Shown here: one piece after another, positions 1-8,442 of the stretch | How the letters are laid out: each line of letters starts with the position of its first letter | Numbering within the stretch: the stretch's first letter is position 1 | Assembly: GCF_026627445.1 (NCBI RefSeq) | Contig: NZ_JAPNLJ010000006.1 | Span: forward strand, 1 to 64,000 | Direction: 5' to 3' | From: Streptomyces sp. H27-H1 | GTDB lineage: Bacteria; Actinomycetota; Actinomycetes; Streptomycetales; Streptomycetaceae | DNA length: 64,000 bases | The notes under the pieces: model-generated | Seen by the model: the letters and a program-made list of their open reading frames with translations, nothing else | What the model was told of the DNA's origin: nothing | Database searches by the model: none | Program-made: the position numbers and the translations under genes

Positions 1-95
1 AAGGCTCCCAGTAGACGACTGGGTTGATAGGCCAGATGTGGAAGCCCGGTAACGGGTGGAGCTGACTGGTACTAATAGGCCGAGGGCTTGTCCTC
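1..95 (+). rRNA. 23S ribosomal RNA, 3' end
   Basis: The window opens inside the 3' terminal part of a 23S rRNA. The conserved terminal helix region (gctgactggtactaataggc at 61-80, followed by cgagggcttg) is seen, and the gene should end near base 94-95. Only the last part is present; the rest lies upstream. The 5S gene follows about 70 bases later, so this is the end of an rrn operon. The exact 3' end is an estimate. Confidence 0.93.
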
Positions 96-167
96 AGTTG
101 CTCGCGTCCACTGTGTTAGTTCTGAAGTAACGAACTGTGTTCATATCCGGTTGGTTAACTTCATAGT

Positions 168-287
168 GTTTCGGTGGTCATAGCGTTAGGGAAACGCCCG
201 GTTTACATTCCGAACCCGGAAGCTAAGCCTTTCAGCGCCGATGGTACTGCAGGGGGGACCCTGTGGGAGAGTAGGACGCCGCCGAAC
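168..287 (+). rRNA. rrf: 5S ribosomal RNA
   Basis: A complete 5S rRNA of about 120 bases. It starts with gtttcggtggtcatagcg, contains the conserved ccgaacccggaagctaagc core, and ends with ggacgccgccgaac, which pairs with the start to form helix I. It is co-transcribed with the 23S gene and is followed 13 bases later by a strong hairpin terminator. Ends are assigned by pairing and could be off by one or two bases. Confidence 0.95.
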
Positions 288-300
288 AATTATTGTAGAA

Positions 301-336
301 AGCCCCGTACCAGGAAACTGGTACGGGGCTTTTCTG
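301..336 (+). terminator. rrn operon intrinsic terminator
   Basis: A perfect 13-bp stem (agccccgtaccag / ctggtacggggct) closed by a GAAA tetraloop, followed by tttctg. It lies directly behind the 5S gene and is the expected end of the rRNA operon. Confidence 0.93.
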
Positions 337-415
337 CGTTTACGGACCGATGCACCGGCTCCTGTAGGGTCAGGGGGCATCGTTCGACATTTCTACAGTC
401 AGTGGAGGCCCCCGG

Positions 416-1006
416 GTGGAGGTCCAGGAGACTCGGGTTCAGACCGACCGAATTTTCACCATTCCGAACATCCTGAGCATGGCGCGCCTCGCGGGCGTGC
501 CCCTGTTCCTGTGGCTGATCCTGGCCGAGCACGACGGCTGGGCCCTGGCCGTCCTCATGCTCAGCGGGGTCACCGACTACCTCGACGGGAAGCTGGCACG
601 GCTCTGGAATCAGATCAGCAGCCTCGGGAGACTGCTGGATCCCGCTGCGGACCGGCTCTACATCCTGTCCACCCTGTTCGGTCTCACGTACCGCGGGATT
701 CTGCCGATCTGGCTCACCGGGGCGCTCCTCGCGCGTGAGCTGATGCTGCTGGTCATGGTCTGGATCCTGCGCCGACACGGCTATCCCCCGCCACAGGTCA
801 ACTTCCTCGGCAAGGCCGCGACCTTCAACCTGATGTACGCGTTCCCCTTCCTGCTGGTCAGCACCTGGTCGGGTTGGTTGGCCTGGATGGGGTCAGTTTT
901 CGGATGGGCGTTCGCCGGATGGGGTACAACCCTCTATTGGTGGGCAGGAATCCTATACGTGGTGCAAGTCCGCCGGCTCGTGAAGGCGGACGCCACGGCC
1001 GATTGA
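416..1006 (+). CDS. CDP-alcohol phosphatidyltransferase (membrane)
   Basis: Transfers a phosphatidyl group from CDP-diacylglycerol to an alcohol acceptor in the membrane; the acceptor (glycerol-3-phosphate, inositol phosphate or other) cannot be told from the sequence. The full family signature is visible: D54-x2-D57-G58-x2-A61-R62-x8-G71-x3-D75-x3-D79, which binds the metal and CDP. About five hydrophobic segments follow, and 196 aa is a normal length. The GTG start at 416 is used because the family usually begins just before the TIPN/ARL segment. The next gene, a fused sugar nucleotidyltransferase, starts 99 bases downstream with its own ribosome site. It resembles PgsA-type enzymes, but I give no symbol because the substrate is uncertain. 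Confidence 0.88.
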   Translation: MEVQETRVQTDRIFTIPNILSMARLAGVPLFLWLILAEHDGWALAVLMLSGVTDYLDGKLARLWNQISSLGRLLDPAADRLYILSTLFGLTYRGILPIWLTGALLARELMLLVMVWILRRHGYPPPQVNFLGKAATFNLMYAFPFLLVSTWSGWLAWMGSVFGWAFAGWGTTLYWWAGILYVVQVRRLVKADATAD

Positions 1007-1105
1007 GCTCGCTCGGCGCCTGACTGACGCGGAGGAGTTGTCCAGTCACTGTGCGGGACGGGTGAGGTCGGCGATACGCCGTCTCCCAAGGAGGACTCTT
1101 CCGAC

Positions 1106-3601
1106 ATGAAGGCCGTCGTGATGGCCGGTGGCGAAGGCACTCGACTTCGTCCCATGACCTCAAGCATGCCGAAACCGCTCCTGCCGGTGGCGAACCGGCC
1201 GATTATGGAGCATGTGCTCAGGCTGCTCAAGAGGCACGGGCTCAGCGAGACCGTGGTTACCGTGCAATTCCTGGCATCACTCGTCAGGAACTATTTCGGT
1301 GACGGCGAGGAGCTCGGGATGGAGCTCACCTATGCCAACGAAGAGAAGCCACTCGGTACTGCCGGCAGTGTGAAGAACGCCGAGGAGGCTCTGAAGGACG
1401 ACACGTTCCTCGTCATCTCCGGCGACGCGCTCACCGATTTCGACCTGACCGACCTGATCCGTTTCCACAAGGAGAAGGGCGGACTCGTCACGGTCTGCCT
1501 CACACGGGTGCCCAATCCGCTGGAATTCGGCATCACCATCGTGGACGAGGAAGGCAAGGTAGAGCGCTTCCTGGAGAAGCCGACCTGGGGCCAGGTGTTC
1601 TCGGACACCATCAACACCGGCATCTACGTCATGGAGCCGGAGATCTTCGACTACGTGGACGCGGACGTCTCGGTCGACTGGTCCGGTGACGTCTTCCCAC
1701 AGCTGATGAAGGAAGGCCGGCCGATCTACGGCTACGTCGCCGAGGGCTACTGGGAGGACGTCGGCACCCACGAGAGCTACGTCAAAGCCCAGGCCGACGT
1801 ACTCGAGGGCAAAGTCCAGGTCGACATGGACGGCTTCGAGATCTCGCCCGGCGTGTGGATCGCCGAAGGGGCCGATGTGAGCCCGGACGCGGTCCTGCGC
1901 GGGCCGCTGTACATCGGGGACTACGCCAAGATCGAAGCCGGCGTGGAGATCCGCGAGCACACCGTCATCGGCTCGAACGTCGTCGTAAAGAGCGGCGCGT
2001 TCCTGCACAAGGCCGTCGTGCACGACAACGTGTACATCGGGCCGCACAGCAACCTGCGCGGCTGTGTCATCGGGAAGAACACCGACATCATGCGGGCCGC
2101 CCGGATCGAGGACGGGGCCGTCATCGGCGACGAGTGCCTCGTCGGCGAGGAATCGATCATCCAGGGGAACGTGCGGGTCTACCCCTTCAAGACGATCGAG
2201 GCGGGCGCCTTCGTCAACACTTCGGTCATCTGGGAGTCCCGGGGGCAGGCACATCTGTTCGGCGCGCGGGGGGTCACCGGGATCCTGAACGTGGAGATCA
2301 CCCCTGAGCTGGTGGTCCGGCTGGCCGGTGCCTACGCCACGACCCTCAAGAAGGGCGCGACGGTCACCACGGCCCGCGACCACTCCCGAGGCGCGAGAGC
2401 GCTCAAGCGGGCCGTGATCTCGGCGCTGCAGGCCAGCGCCATCAACGTCCGAGATCTGGAGAACGTACCGCTGCCCGTGGCGCGGCAGCAGACCGCACGC
2501 GGCAGCGCCGGCGGGATCGTGCTGCGGACCTCGCCGGGTGTACCGGACTCCGTGGACATCATGTTCCTCGACGAGCGGGGGGCGGACCTCTCCCTCCAGC
2601 AGCAGCGCAAGCTCGACCGGGTCTACGCGCGCCAGGAGTACCGACGGGCCTTCCCCGGTGAGATCGGCGACCTGCAGTTCCCGGGAAGCGTCTTCGACGC
2701 CTACACGGGTTCACTGCTGAGGCGGGTGGACACGACCGGGGTCGCGGACTCCGGACTCAAGGTGGTCGTGGACGCCTCCAACGGCAGCGCCGGGCTTGTA
2801 CTGCCCAGCCTGCTGGGCCGGCTCGGGGTGGATGCCCTCACCGTCAACCCGGGGCTCGACGAGTCCCGGCCCACGGAAGCCGCCGAATCCCGCCGGGCCG
2901 GACTCCTGCGGCTCGGGGAGATCGTGGCCTCCTCGCGAGCCGCTTTCGGAGTGCGCTTCGACCCGGTGGGCGAGCGGATCTCCCTCGTGGACGAGCGCGG
3001 CCGGATCATCGAGGACGACCGGGCGCTGCTGGTGATGCTCGACCTGGTGGCCGCCGAGAAGCGCAGCGGCAAGGTGGCCCTGCCGGTGACCACGACCCGG
3101 ATCGCCGAGCAGGTGGCGGCTTACCACGGCACGCAGGTGGAGTGGACGACGACCTCGCCCGACGACCTGACCCGGGTGGGCCGGGCGGACAACACCATCT
3201 TCGGTGGTGACGGGCGGGGCGGATTCATCGTCCCGGAGTTCAGCAGCGTCTTCGACGGCTCGGCCGCCTTCGTGCAGTTGCTCGGGCTGGTCGCGCGGAC
3301 GCAGCTCACGCTGAGCCAGATCGACGCCCGGATCCCGCGGGCGCACGTGCTCAAGCGGGACGTGCCGACCCCGTGGGCGGTGAAGGGGCTCGTGATGCGC
3401 AGGGTCGTGGAGGCGGCCGGGGACCGGCAGGTGGACACCACCGACGGGGTGCGCGTCGTGGAGGCCGACGGGCGGTGGGCCCTGGTGCTGCCGGATCCGG
3501 CGGAGGCGGTCACGCACCTGTGGGCCGAGGGGCCCGACGACGCGTCCGCGCAGGCGCTGCTGGACGACTGGGCAGCGGTGGTTGACGGCGCCGGGCACTG
3601 A
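1106..3601 (+). CDS. Sugar-phosphate nucleotidyltransferase fused to left-handed beta-helix and phosphomannomutase-like domain
   Basis: The 831-aa protein has three parts. Residues 1 to about 235 are a nucleotidyltransferase of the mannose-1-phosphate guanylyltransferase/glucose-1-phosphate thymidylyltransferase type, with the GGEGTRLRP...KP signature at the very start. Residues about 240-370 are hexapeptide repeats forming a left-handed beta-helix. Residues about 385-831 align with the phosphohexomutase fold. Streptomyces annotate such proteins as mannose-1-phosphate guanylyltransferase, making GDP-mannose for glycans. Oddly, the mutase half lacks its usual motifs: the phosphoserine loop reads RTSPGVPD (S476) instead of TASHNP, the metal loop reads FDPVGER (D619) instead of DGDxDR, and the sugar loop reads GGDGRGG (700-706). 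The mutase domain may therefore be structural or regulatory. The start follows a clear aaggagga site. Confidence 0.88.
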   Translation: MKAVVMAGGEGTRLRPMTSSMPKPLLPVANRPIMEHVLRLLKRHGLSETVVTVQFLASLVRNYFGDGEELGMELTYANEEKPLGTAGSVKNAEEALKDDTFLVISGDALTDFDLTDLIRFHKEKGGLVTVCLTRVPNPLEFGITIVDEEGKVERFLEKPTWGQVFSDTINTGIYVMEPEIFDYVDADVSVDWSGDVFPQLMKEGRPIYGYVAEGYWEDVGTHESYVKAQADVLEGKVQVDMDGFEISPGVWIAEGADVSPDAVLRGPLYIGDYAKIEAGVEIREHTVIGSNVVVKSGAFLHKAVVHDNVYIGPHSNLRGCVIGKNTDIMRAARIEDGAVIGDECLVGEESIIQGNVRVYPFKTIEAGAFVNTSVIWESRGQAHLFGARGVTGILNVEITPELVVRLAGAYATTLKKGATVTTARDHSRGARALKRAVISALQASAINVRDLENVPLPVARQQTARGSAGGIVLRTSPGVPDSVDIMFLDERGADLSLQQQRKLDRVYARQEYRRAFPGEIGDLQFPGSVFDAYTGSLLRRVDTTGVADSGLKVVVDASNGSAGLVLPSLLGRLGVDALTVNPGLDESRPTEAAESRRAGLLRLGEIVASSRAAFGVRFDPVGERISLVDERGRIIEDDRALLVMLDLVAAEKRSGKVALPVTTTRIAEQVAAYHGTQVEWTTTSPDDLTRVGRADNTIFGGDGRGGFIVPEFSSVFDGSAAFVQLLGLVARTQLTLSQIDARIPRAHVLKRDVPTPWAVKGLVMRRVVEAAGDRQVDTTDGVRVVEADGRWALVLPDPAEAVTHLWAEGPDDASAQALLDDWAAVVDGAGH

Positions 3602-3647
3602 GCCCCCCGTACGGGAGGGCGTAGGGCCGGAATTGACGCAGGGCCGT

Positions 3648-3696
3648 AGGGCCGGCGGGCGGACGGGGCGAGAGTTCCGTCCGGTTCGCCGGCCCT
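3648..3696 (+). terminator. Hairpin terminator after the nucleotidyltransferase gene
   Basis: Outer stem agggccggcg / cgccggccct with an inner ggacgg / ccgtcc stem. There is no U-run, which is normal for Streptomyces. It separates the upstream gene from the DUF881 cluster. Confidence 0.6.
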
Positions 3697-3730
3697 CCGC
3701 ATTGGGTGGGAGCGGCGGCGACATGCGACG

Positions 3731-4633
3731 ATGTGCGGCATGTCGCAGCCGCCCCACAACCGCAGTTCGGCACCTCCAGCGCGGCCGGACGCCTCCATGT
3801 CGCTGCTGACGCACGTGATGGACCACACCCTCGACGAGGGCTACGCGGAGGCTTCGGCCCGGCGTGAGTCCGAGGGAACGTCCGGCCTGCCGCGAACCCT
3901 CAAGGCCAAGCTGGGCCTTGCCGCCGGGCTCGTGCTCGCCGCCATGGTCGTCACCCTGGGTGCCGCGCAGGCGAGGGCGACCGCGCCGGTGCTGGCCAAG
4001 GAGCGTCAGGAACTCATCGACAGGGTCGAGCGGGCCGACGCGCACGCGGACGGTCTGGAGCGGGACATCGAGCGGCTGCGGGACACCGTCGCCGCCCGGC
4101 AGCGCGAGGCTCTCAAGCAGCACGGCGGCGAACAGGGCCAGCTCGTGGCGCTGCTGTCCGGAGCCACCGAGGTGCACGGGCCCGGGATCAAGCTGACGGT
4201 GGACGATGCGAAGGGCTCGACGACCGGAAACGGCTCGGAGCCGCGCGAGAGCGCCGGATTCTCCGACACCGGTCGGCTCCGCGACCGCGACATGCAGAAG
4301 ATCGTCAACGGGCTGTGGCAGTCGGGGGCGGAAGCGATCTCGATCAACGGGCAGCGGCTGACGTCCCTCTCGGCGATCCGGGCCGCAGGTGACGCGATAC
4401 TGGTCGACAACAGGCCGCTGGTGCCGCCGTACGAAGTGCTGGCGATCGGCGACAAGAAGCGGCTCGGGACCGAGTTCCAGGACTCCGCGGACGGCCAGTA
4501 CCTGCACGTGCTGCAGGAGAACTACGGGATCCGCTACTCCTTGTCGTCCGAGGCGGAGGTGCGCCTTCCGGCCGCGTCGAGCCTGACCGTACGTACGGCT
4601 ACAGCAGCAGAGCAGCAGAAGGGTGCATTGTGA
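3731..4633 (+). CDS. DUF881 membrane protein (first copy)
   Basis: A DUF881 family protein of 300 aa. One transmembrane segment lies at about residues 57-80 (LGLAAGLVLAAMVVTLGA), preceded by a cytoplasmic N-terminus and followed by a coiled-coil (about 85-135) and then the extracytoplasmic DUF881 domain with the typical HGPGIKLTVDDA and QSGAEAISINGQRL motifs. Its function is not known. Its stop overlaps the GTG start of the small basic protein gene by four bases, so the two are translationally coupled. An alternative ATG lies nine bases downstream at 3740. In Firmicutes, DUF881 and Sbp genes lie near cell-division genes; here the ftsR-type regulator lies about 2 kb downstream, which hints at an envelope or division role. 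Confidence 0.85.
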   Translation: MCGMSQPPHNRSSAPPARPDASMSLLTHVMDHTLDEGYAEASARRESEGTSGLPRTLKAKLGLAAGLVLAAMVVTLGAAQARATAPVLAKERQELIDRVERADAHADGLERDIERLRDTVAARQREALKQHGGEQGQLVALLSGATEVHGPGIKLTVDDAKGSTTGNGSEPRESAGFSDTGRLRDRDMQKIVNGLWQSGAEAISINGQRLTSLSAIRAAGDAILVDNRPLVPPYEVLAIGDKKRLGTEFQDSADGQYLHVLQENYGIRYSLSSEAEVRLPAASSLTVRTATAAEQQKGAL

Positions 4634-4962
4634 TCGCGGTACTGGGCCTCGTGGTCGGAGTGGTGGTCGGACTTCTGGTCCGGCCCGAAGTGCCGGCCGT
4701 GGTGGAGCCTTATCTGCCGATCGCCGTGGTGGCGGCGCTGGACGCGGTGTTCGGAGGCCTGCGCGCGATGCTGGACGGCATCTTCGTGGACAAGGTCTTT
4801 GTGGTGTCGTTCCTGTCCAACGTGGTCGTGGCGGCGCTGATCGTCTTCCTCGGCGACAAACTGGGAGTCGGCTCGCAGTTGTCCACGGGTGTGGTCGTCG
4901 TCCTCGGCATCCGCATCTTCTCCAATGCCGCGGCCATCCGCCGGCACGTGTTCCGGGCGTGA
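4630..4962 (+). CDS. sbp: Small basic family membrane protein (Sbp, DUF1290)
   Basis: A 110-aa protein with about three hydrophobic segments and the family sequence GGLRAMLDGIFVDKVFVVSF. Family members are small integral membrane proteins of unknown function, always found next to DUF881 proteins. The GTG start overlaps the upstream TGA, and the second DUF881 gene starts five bases after the stop, so the three genes form one tight operon encoding what is likely a membrane complex. Confidence 0.88.
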   Translation: MIAVLGLVVGVVVGLLVRPEVPAVVEPYLPIAVVAALDAVFGGLRAMLDGIFVDKVFVVSFLSNVVVAALIVFLGDKLGVGSQLSTGVVVVLGIRIFSNAAAIRRHVFRA

Positions 4963-4967
4963 GGCCG

Positions 4968-5861
4968 ATGAGTACGAACGACACCCCTCCCGAGGAGCCC
5001 GGAGCCTCGCAGCAGCGGGCGAAGGAGCAGCCTCCGCTGGAGCCGCCGGCCGGGACCGTGGGCCGTGAGCCCGGCCCCGGGTCGGCGGGGCCCGGGCCGG
5101 CGGGATCGGAGCCGGCGGGAGCCGCGCCGACCGGGCCCGAGCAGACCGGCCGGCAGCGGCTGGCGGCCGGTCTGTGGCCGCCACGGGTGAGCCGCGCCCA
5201 ACTGATCGTCGCGGTGCTGCTGTTCGTCCTGGGACTCGGCCTGGCGATTCAGGTACGGTCGAACAGCGACTCCAGCGCGCTGCGCGGCGCCCGTCAGGAG
5301 GACCTCGTACGGATCCTCGACGAGCTGGACGGGCGGACCAAGCGGCTGGAGGACGAGAAGCAGAAGCTCGACGACCAGCGCCGGGAGCTGGAGAGCAGCT
5401 CGAACCAGGCCGAGGAGGCCCGGAAGCAGACCGTGGAGAAGGAGCGCCAACTCGGGATCCTGGCCGGTACGGTGGCCGCGCAAGGGCCGGGGATCGTGCT
5501 GAAGATCACGGATCCCAAGGGTCAGGTGCTGTCGGACAAGCTGCTGGACACCCTTCAGGAGCTGCGGGCGGCCGGGGCTGAGGCGATCCAGATCAACGGG
5601 GTGCGGATCGTGGCGGACTCGTACTTCTCGGACGAGGAGGACGGGGTGGCGATCGGCGGTAAGAAGATCACACAACCCTATGAGTTCAAGGTGATCGGCA
5701 AGCCCCAGGACCTGGAGCCGGCGCTCAACATTCCCGGTGGCGTGGTCCAGTCGCTGGAGAAGGAGCAGGCGGTCGTCGGCGTCACACGTCCGGCGAAGAT
5801 CGTTGTGGATGCCTTGCGGGCTGCGAAGCAGCCTGACTACGCTCGGTCGTCATCGTCGTGA
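4968..5861 (+). CDS. DUF881 membrane protein (second copy)
   Basis: A 297-aa DUF881 protein. The N-terminal 70 residues are Pro/Gly/Glu-rich and probably disordered in the cytoplasm. A single membrane segment (AQLIVAVLLFVLGLGLAIQV, about 78-97) is followed by a charged coiled-coil (about 110-160) and the DUF881 domain with AQGPGIVLKITDP and AAGAEAIQINGVRI. The ATG at 4968 is preferred because it is the first start after the upstream stop; the open frame continues farther upstream but overlaps the sbp gene. It is paralogous to the gene at 3731, and the arrangement DUF881-sbp-DUF881 is typical of actinobacteria. Confidence 0.87.
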   Translation: MSTNDTPPEEPGASQQRAKEQPPLEPPAGTVGREPGPGSAGPGPAGSEPAGAAPTGPEQTGRQRLAAGLWPPRVSRAQLIVAVLLFVLGLGLAIQVRSNSDSSALRGARQEDLVRILDELDGRTKRLEDEKQKLDDQRRELESSSNQAEEARKQTVEKERQLGILAGTVAAQGPGIVLKITDPKGQVLSDKLLDTLQELRAAGAEAIQINGVRIVADSYFSDEEDGVAIGGKKITQPYEFKVIGKPQDLEPALNIPGGVVQSLEKEQAVVGVTRPAKIVVDALRAAKQPDYARSSSS

Positions 5862-6050
5862 TGCGGGACCAACGGGAGACCGGCTCACGCGGGCGAATGC
5901 CTGCGGGGGGTCGGCGCACTGAAGTCGCGGTGCGTGGTGGAAACTGTCTGATGGTTACGGACGTTGTAGGTATGTCCGGGTCGGCAGGTGTTGCATTCGG
6001 AGTTCGTCCTGCCCCACGGGCGGGTCTGTTTCGGTCAAGGGGAATCGCCC

Positions 6051-6887
6051 GTGAAGTTGTTTGAGAAGTTGTTCGGCAAGAAGAACCGCGAGGACAGCGG
6101 TGCGGCCAGGCACCGCGCGAGGCACGGAGACGTGGAAGGGCAGGGCGACCGGCCGCTCTTCCGGGACGAGGTTGCCGGGGCGGGGGATATTTCGGGCGCG
6201 CACGGCGCGTCGAATGTTGACCCTGCCGGTACCGGACGCATAGGTTTCGGTGAACCATCAACCTCAAGTACGGGTGGAGGGTTCAACTCCGACCCGTATG
6301 CCACCAATGCCTCCGCGGGGCAGCCGCGGCGCGAGGAGCCGTCCATGTCGGCCGAGCAGATTTGCAGCAGGTGCGGGCACCGCAGCGATGCGGCGAGCCG
6401 GTTCTGCTCGAACTGCGGGGCGCCGTTGCGGGCGGGTCTGACGCCGGAGCGTGCCTCGGAGACCACGTCCACCATCTCGATCTCGGGCCTGGAGGCCTAC
6501 GAGGCCGAGGTGTCGGGACAACAGCACGTGTCGTCCTCGCTGTCCCCCGAGGCCCAGGCCGCGGTGGAAGCGCTGCCTCCGGGTTCCGCACTGCTCATCG
6601 TGCGGCGCGGCCCGAACTCCGGCAGCCGGTTCCTCCTGGACGGTGAGCTGACGACGGCCGGCCGGCACCCGCAGAGCGACATCTTCCTGGACGACGTCAC
6701 CGTCTCCCGGCGCCATGTCGAGTTCCGCAGGCGCCAAGACGGCGGTTTCACCGTCGCCGACGTCGGCAGCCTCAACGGCACGTACGTGAACCGTGAACCG
6801 ATCGACTCCGTCTCCCTGAACAACGGCGACGAGGTGCAGATCGGCAAGTACCGGCTGGTCTTCTACGCGAGCCTGCGGGGGCACTGA
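6051..6887 (+). CDS. garA: FHA-domain regulator of the GarA/OdhI type with N-terminal extension and zinc ribbon
   Basis: GarA/OdhI proteins are small FHA proteins that, depending on phosphorylation by Ser/Thr kinases, bind and tune 2-oxoglutarate dehydrogenase and glutamate enzymes. The 278-aa protein keeps the kinase target motif E137-T138-T139-S140 and an FHA domain at about 182-270 with R205, S219-R-R-H and N242, the phosphothreonine-binding residues. Unlike the short mycobacterial form, it has about 100 extra N-terminal residues and a four-cysteine ribbon (C105, C108, C119, C122). The GTG at 6051 follows aagggga at about 8 bases; a longer frame from 5988 lacks such a site. It is followed at 19 bases by the ftsR-type merR gene, as in corynebacteria and mycobacteria. 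Confidence 0.88.
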   Translation: MKLFEKLFGKKNREDSGAARHRARHGDVEGQGDRPLFRDEVAGAGDISGAHGASNVDPAGTGRIGFGEPSTSSTGGGFNSDPYATNASAGQPRREEPSMSAEQICSRCGHRSDAASRFCSNCGAPLRAGLTPERASETTSTISISGLEAYEAEVSGQQHVSSSLSPEAQAAVEALPPGSALLIVRRGPNSGSRFLLDGELTTAGRHPQSDIFLDDVTVSRRHVEFRRRQDGGFTVADVGSLNGTYVNREPIDSVSLNNGDEVQIGKYRLVFYASLRGH

Positions 6888-6906
6888 CCCTTCAAGGGAA
6901 GGTCCC

Positions 6907-7680
6907 ATGCTGCGTATCCCGGCAGGCGGTGCCGCCAAGAGCGGCGCCGCCGGCACCGCCTCCTCGGGCGTGCGGCTGGTGAGCATCGGAACGGTGCTCA
7001 CGATGCTGCGCGACGAGTTCCCCGAAGTCACGATCTCGAAGATCCGTTTCCTGGAGGCGGAGGGGCTCGTCGAGCCCCGGCGCACACCTTCCGGATATCG
7101 CAAGTTCAGCACCGACGACGTGGAGCGCCTCGCTCACGTCCTGCGGCTCCAGCGGGACCACTACCTTCCGTTGAAGGTCATCCGCGACCAGCTCGACGCG
7201 CTCGCACGGGGCGAGCAGATCCGCATCCCGGCGCCCACGGCGCACGGGGAGTCCGTCGACCCCGCCAGCCCCGTCGCCCTCTACGGAGAGGTCGGCCGGG
7301 AACGGCCGACCGTGGCCCGGGTGGGCCGGGCCGAGCTGATCGCCGCCGCGGACGTGGACGAGGTGCAGCTCGTGGAGTGGGAGTCGTACGGGCTCATCGC
7401 GGAGGCGCCCGGCGGCGGTTTCGACGCCGAGGCCGTCACCGTGGCCCGTCTGGTGGCCGATCTCGGACGATTCGGCCTGGAGCCGCGCCACCTGCGGGCG
7501 ATGAAGGCCGCCGCCGACCGGGAGGCCGGTCTGGTGGAGCAGGTCGTCTCGCCGCTGCGCCGACACCGCAATCCGCAGACCAGGGCCCATGCGGAGGCCA
7601 CCTTGAAGGAGCTCGCGGGGCTCTCCGTACGGCTGCACGAGGCCCTTGTGCAGACGGCTCTCGGGGTCCGGCTGCACTGA
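6907..7680 (+). CDS. ftsR: MerR-family regulator, FtsR type
   Basis: A 257-aa MerR protein. The winged helix lies at about residues 25-95 (SIGTVLTMLRDEF, SKIRFLEAEGLVEPRRT, SGYRKFSTDDVERL). In Corynebacterium the gene next to odhI in this position encodes FtsR, an activator of ftsZ; the same neighbourhood here (FHA gene upstream, DUF151 gene and second merR downstream) supports orthology. A second helical module at about 140-250 replaces the short dimer helix of metal-sensing MerR proteins, and no metal-binding cysteines are present. The ATG follows aagggaag. The role in Streptomyces division is inferred from the family, not from this sequence. Confidence 0.85.
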   Translation: MLRIPAGGAAKSGAAGTASSGVRLVSIGTVLTMLRDEFPEVTISKIRFLEAEGLVEPRRTPSGYRKFSTDDVERLAHVLRLQRDHYLPLKVIRDQLDALARGEQIRIPAPTAHGESVDPASPVALYGEVGRERPTVARVGRAELIAAADVDEVQLVEWESYGLIAEAPGGGFDAEAVTVARLVADLGRFGLEPRHLRAMKAAADREAGLVEQVVSPLRRHRNPQTRAHAEATLKELAGLSVRLHEALVQTALGVRLH

Positions 7681-7787
7681 TCCGGAGGGTATTTCGGGCG
7701 GGCTCCGGGGGATTTCGCAGGGGCCGCGGGGCAAGCTTGGGGGAGCCCGACTACCCAAACCTGCCGGGCAGGTCCTAGGGTTGCTGT

Positions 7788-8261
7788 GTGAACGAGCTCG
7801 ACGTTGTGGGTGTCCGCGTGGAAATGCCCTCGAACCAACCGATCGTGCTCCTGCGTGAAGTGGGAGGCGACCGGTACCTCCCCATCTGGATCGGACCAGG
7901 GGAGGCGACCGCCATTGCCTTCGCGCAGCAGGGCATGGCCCCTGCCCGGCCGCTGACGCACGACCTCTTCAAGGACGTGCTGGAGGCGATCGGCCAGGAG
8001 CTGACCGAAGTGCGGATCACGGATCTGCGGGAAGGCGTCTTCTATGCGGAGCTCGTCTTCGCCAGTGGAGTCGAGGTGAGCGCGCGGCCTTCCGATGCCA
8101 TAGCGCTCGCCCTGCGGACCGGGACGCCGATCTACGGCAGCGACGGCGTGCTCGACGACGCCGGAATCGCGATCCCGGACGAGCAGGAGGACGAAGTGGA
8201 GAAGTTCCGCGAGTTCCTCGACCAGATCTCGCCAGAGGACTTCGGTACCGGCCCGCAGTGA
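7788..8261 (+). CDS. Bifunctional nuclease family protein (DUF151)
   Basis: A 157-aa protein of the DUF151/bifunctional nuclease family, small proteins with reported DNase/RNase activity in plants and a mycobacterial homologue. Family motifs are visible: LPIWIGPGEATAIAFAQQG, RPLTHDLFKDVLEAIG and ARPSDAIALALRTGTPIY. The acidic C-terminus (DEQEDEVEKFREFLDQISPEDF) is typical. GTG start at 7788. Its place between two merR genes is conserved in actinobacteria. The physiological substrate is unknown. Confidence 0.87.
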   Translation: MNELDVVGVRVEMPSNQPIVLLREVGGDRYLPIWIGPGEATAIAFAQQGMAPARPLTHDLFKDVLEAIGQELTEVRITDLREGVFYAELVFASGVEVSARPSDAIALALRTGTPIYGSDGVLDDAGIAIPDEQEDEVEKFREFLDQISPEDFGTGPQ

Positions 8262-8354
8262 GGCGCGGGTCGCGCCGTCCTCCCGGATATTTCAGCCCAT
8301 TCGAGTAGCCTTTCCCCGCAATGGGGTACGGGAAACCACTCTCAGGGTGATTAT

Positions 8355-8372
8355 CACTCGGCGTGCCGAGTG
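8355..8372. promoter_or_regulatory. Palindrome upstream of the second merR promoter
   Basis: A perfect inverted repeat, cactcggc-gt-gccgagtg, ends 9 bases before the -35 hexamer of the promoter at 8382. Its position fits an activator or repressor site. Which protein binds it cannot be read from the sequence; the MerR protein encoded just downstream is one candidate. Confidence 0.5.
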
Positions 8373-8381
8373 TGGCGATCG

Positions 8382-8410
8382 TTGACGCACCCCTGGTGAC
8401 TGCCTACCTT
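8382..8410 (+). promoter_or_regulatory. HrdB-type promoter for the second merR gene
   Basis: TTGACG (8382-8387), a 17-base spacer, then TACCTT (8405-8410), a close match to the principal sigma factor consensus. The predicted start is near 8417, leaving a short leader that contains the cggaggg ribosome site before GTG 8443. The 17-base spacing is not the 19-20 bases of classic MerR-activated promoters. Confidence 0.7.
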
Positions 8411-8442
8411 CAAGGTGGGCAGGTCAAGGACGGAGGGTCGGC

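Noticed and set aside
2711..4984. Long minus-strand frame of 757 codons over the nucleotidyltransferase and DUF881 genes
   Set aside because: Shadow of GC-rich coding on the plus strand: no ribosome site, low-complexity product, clear genes opposite.
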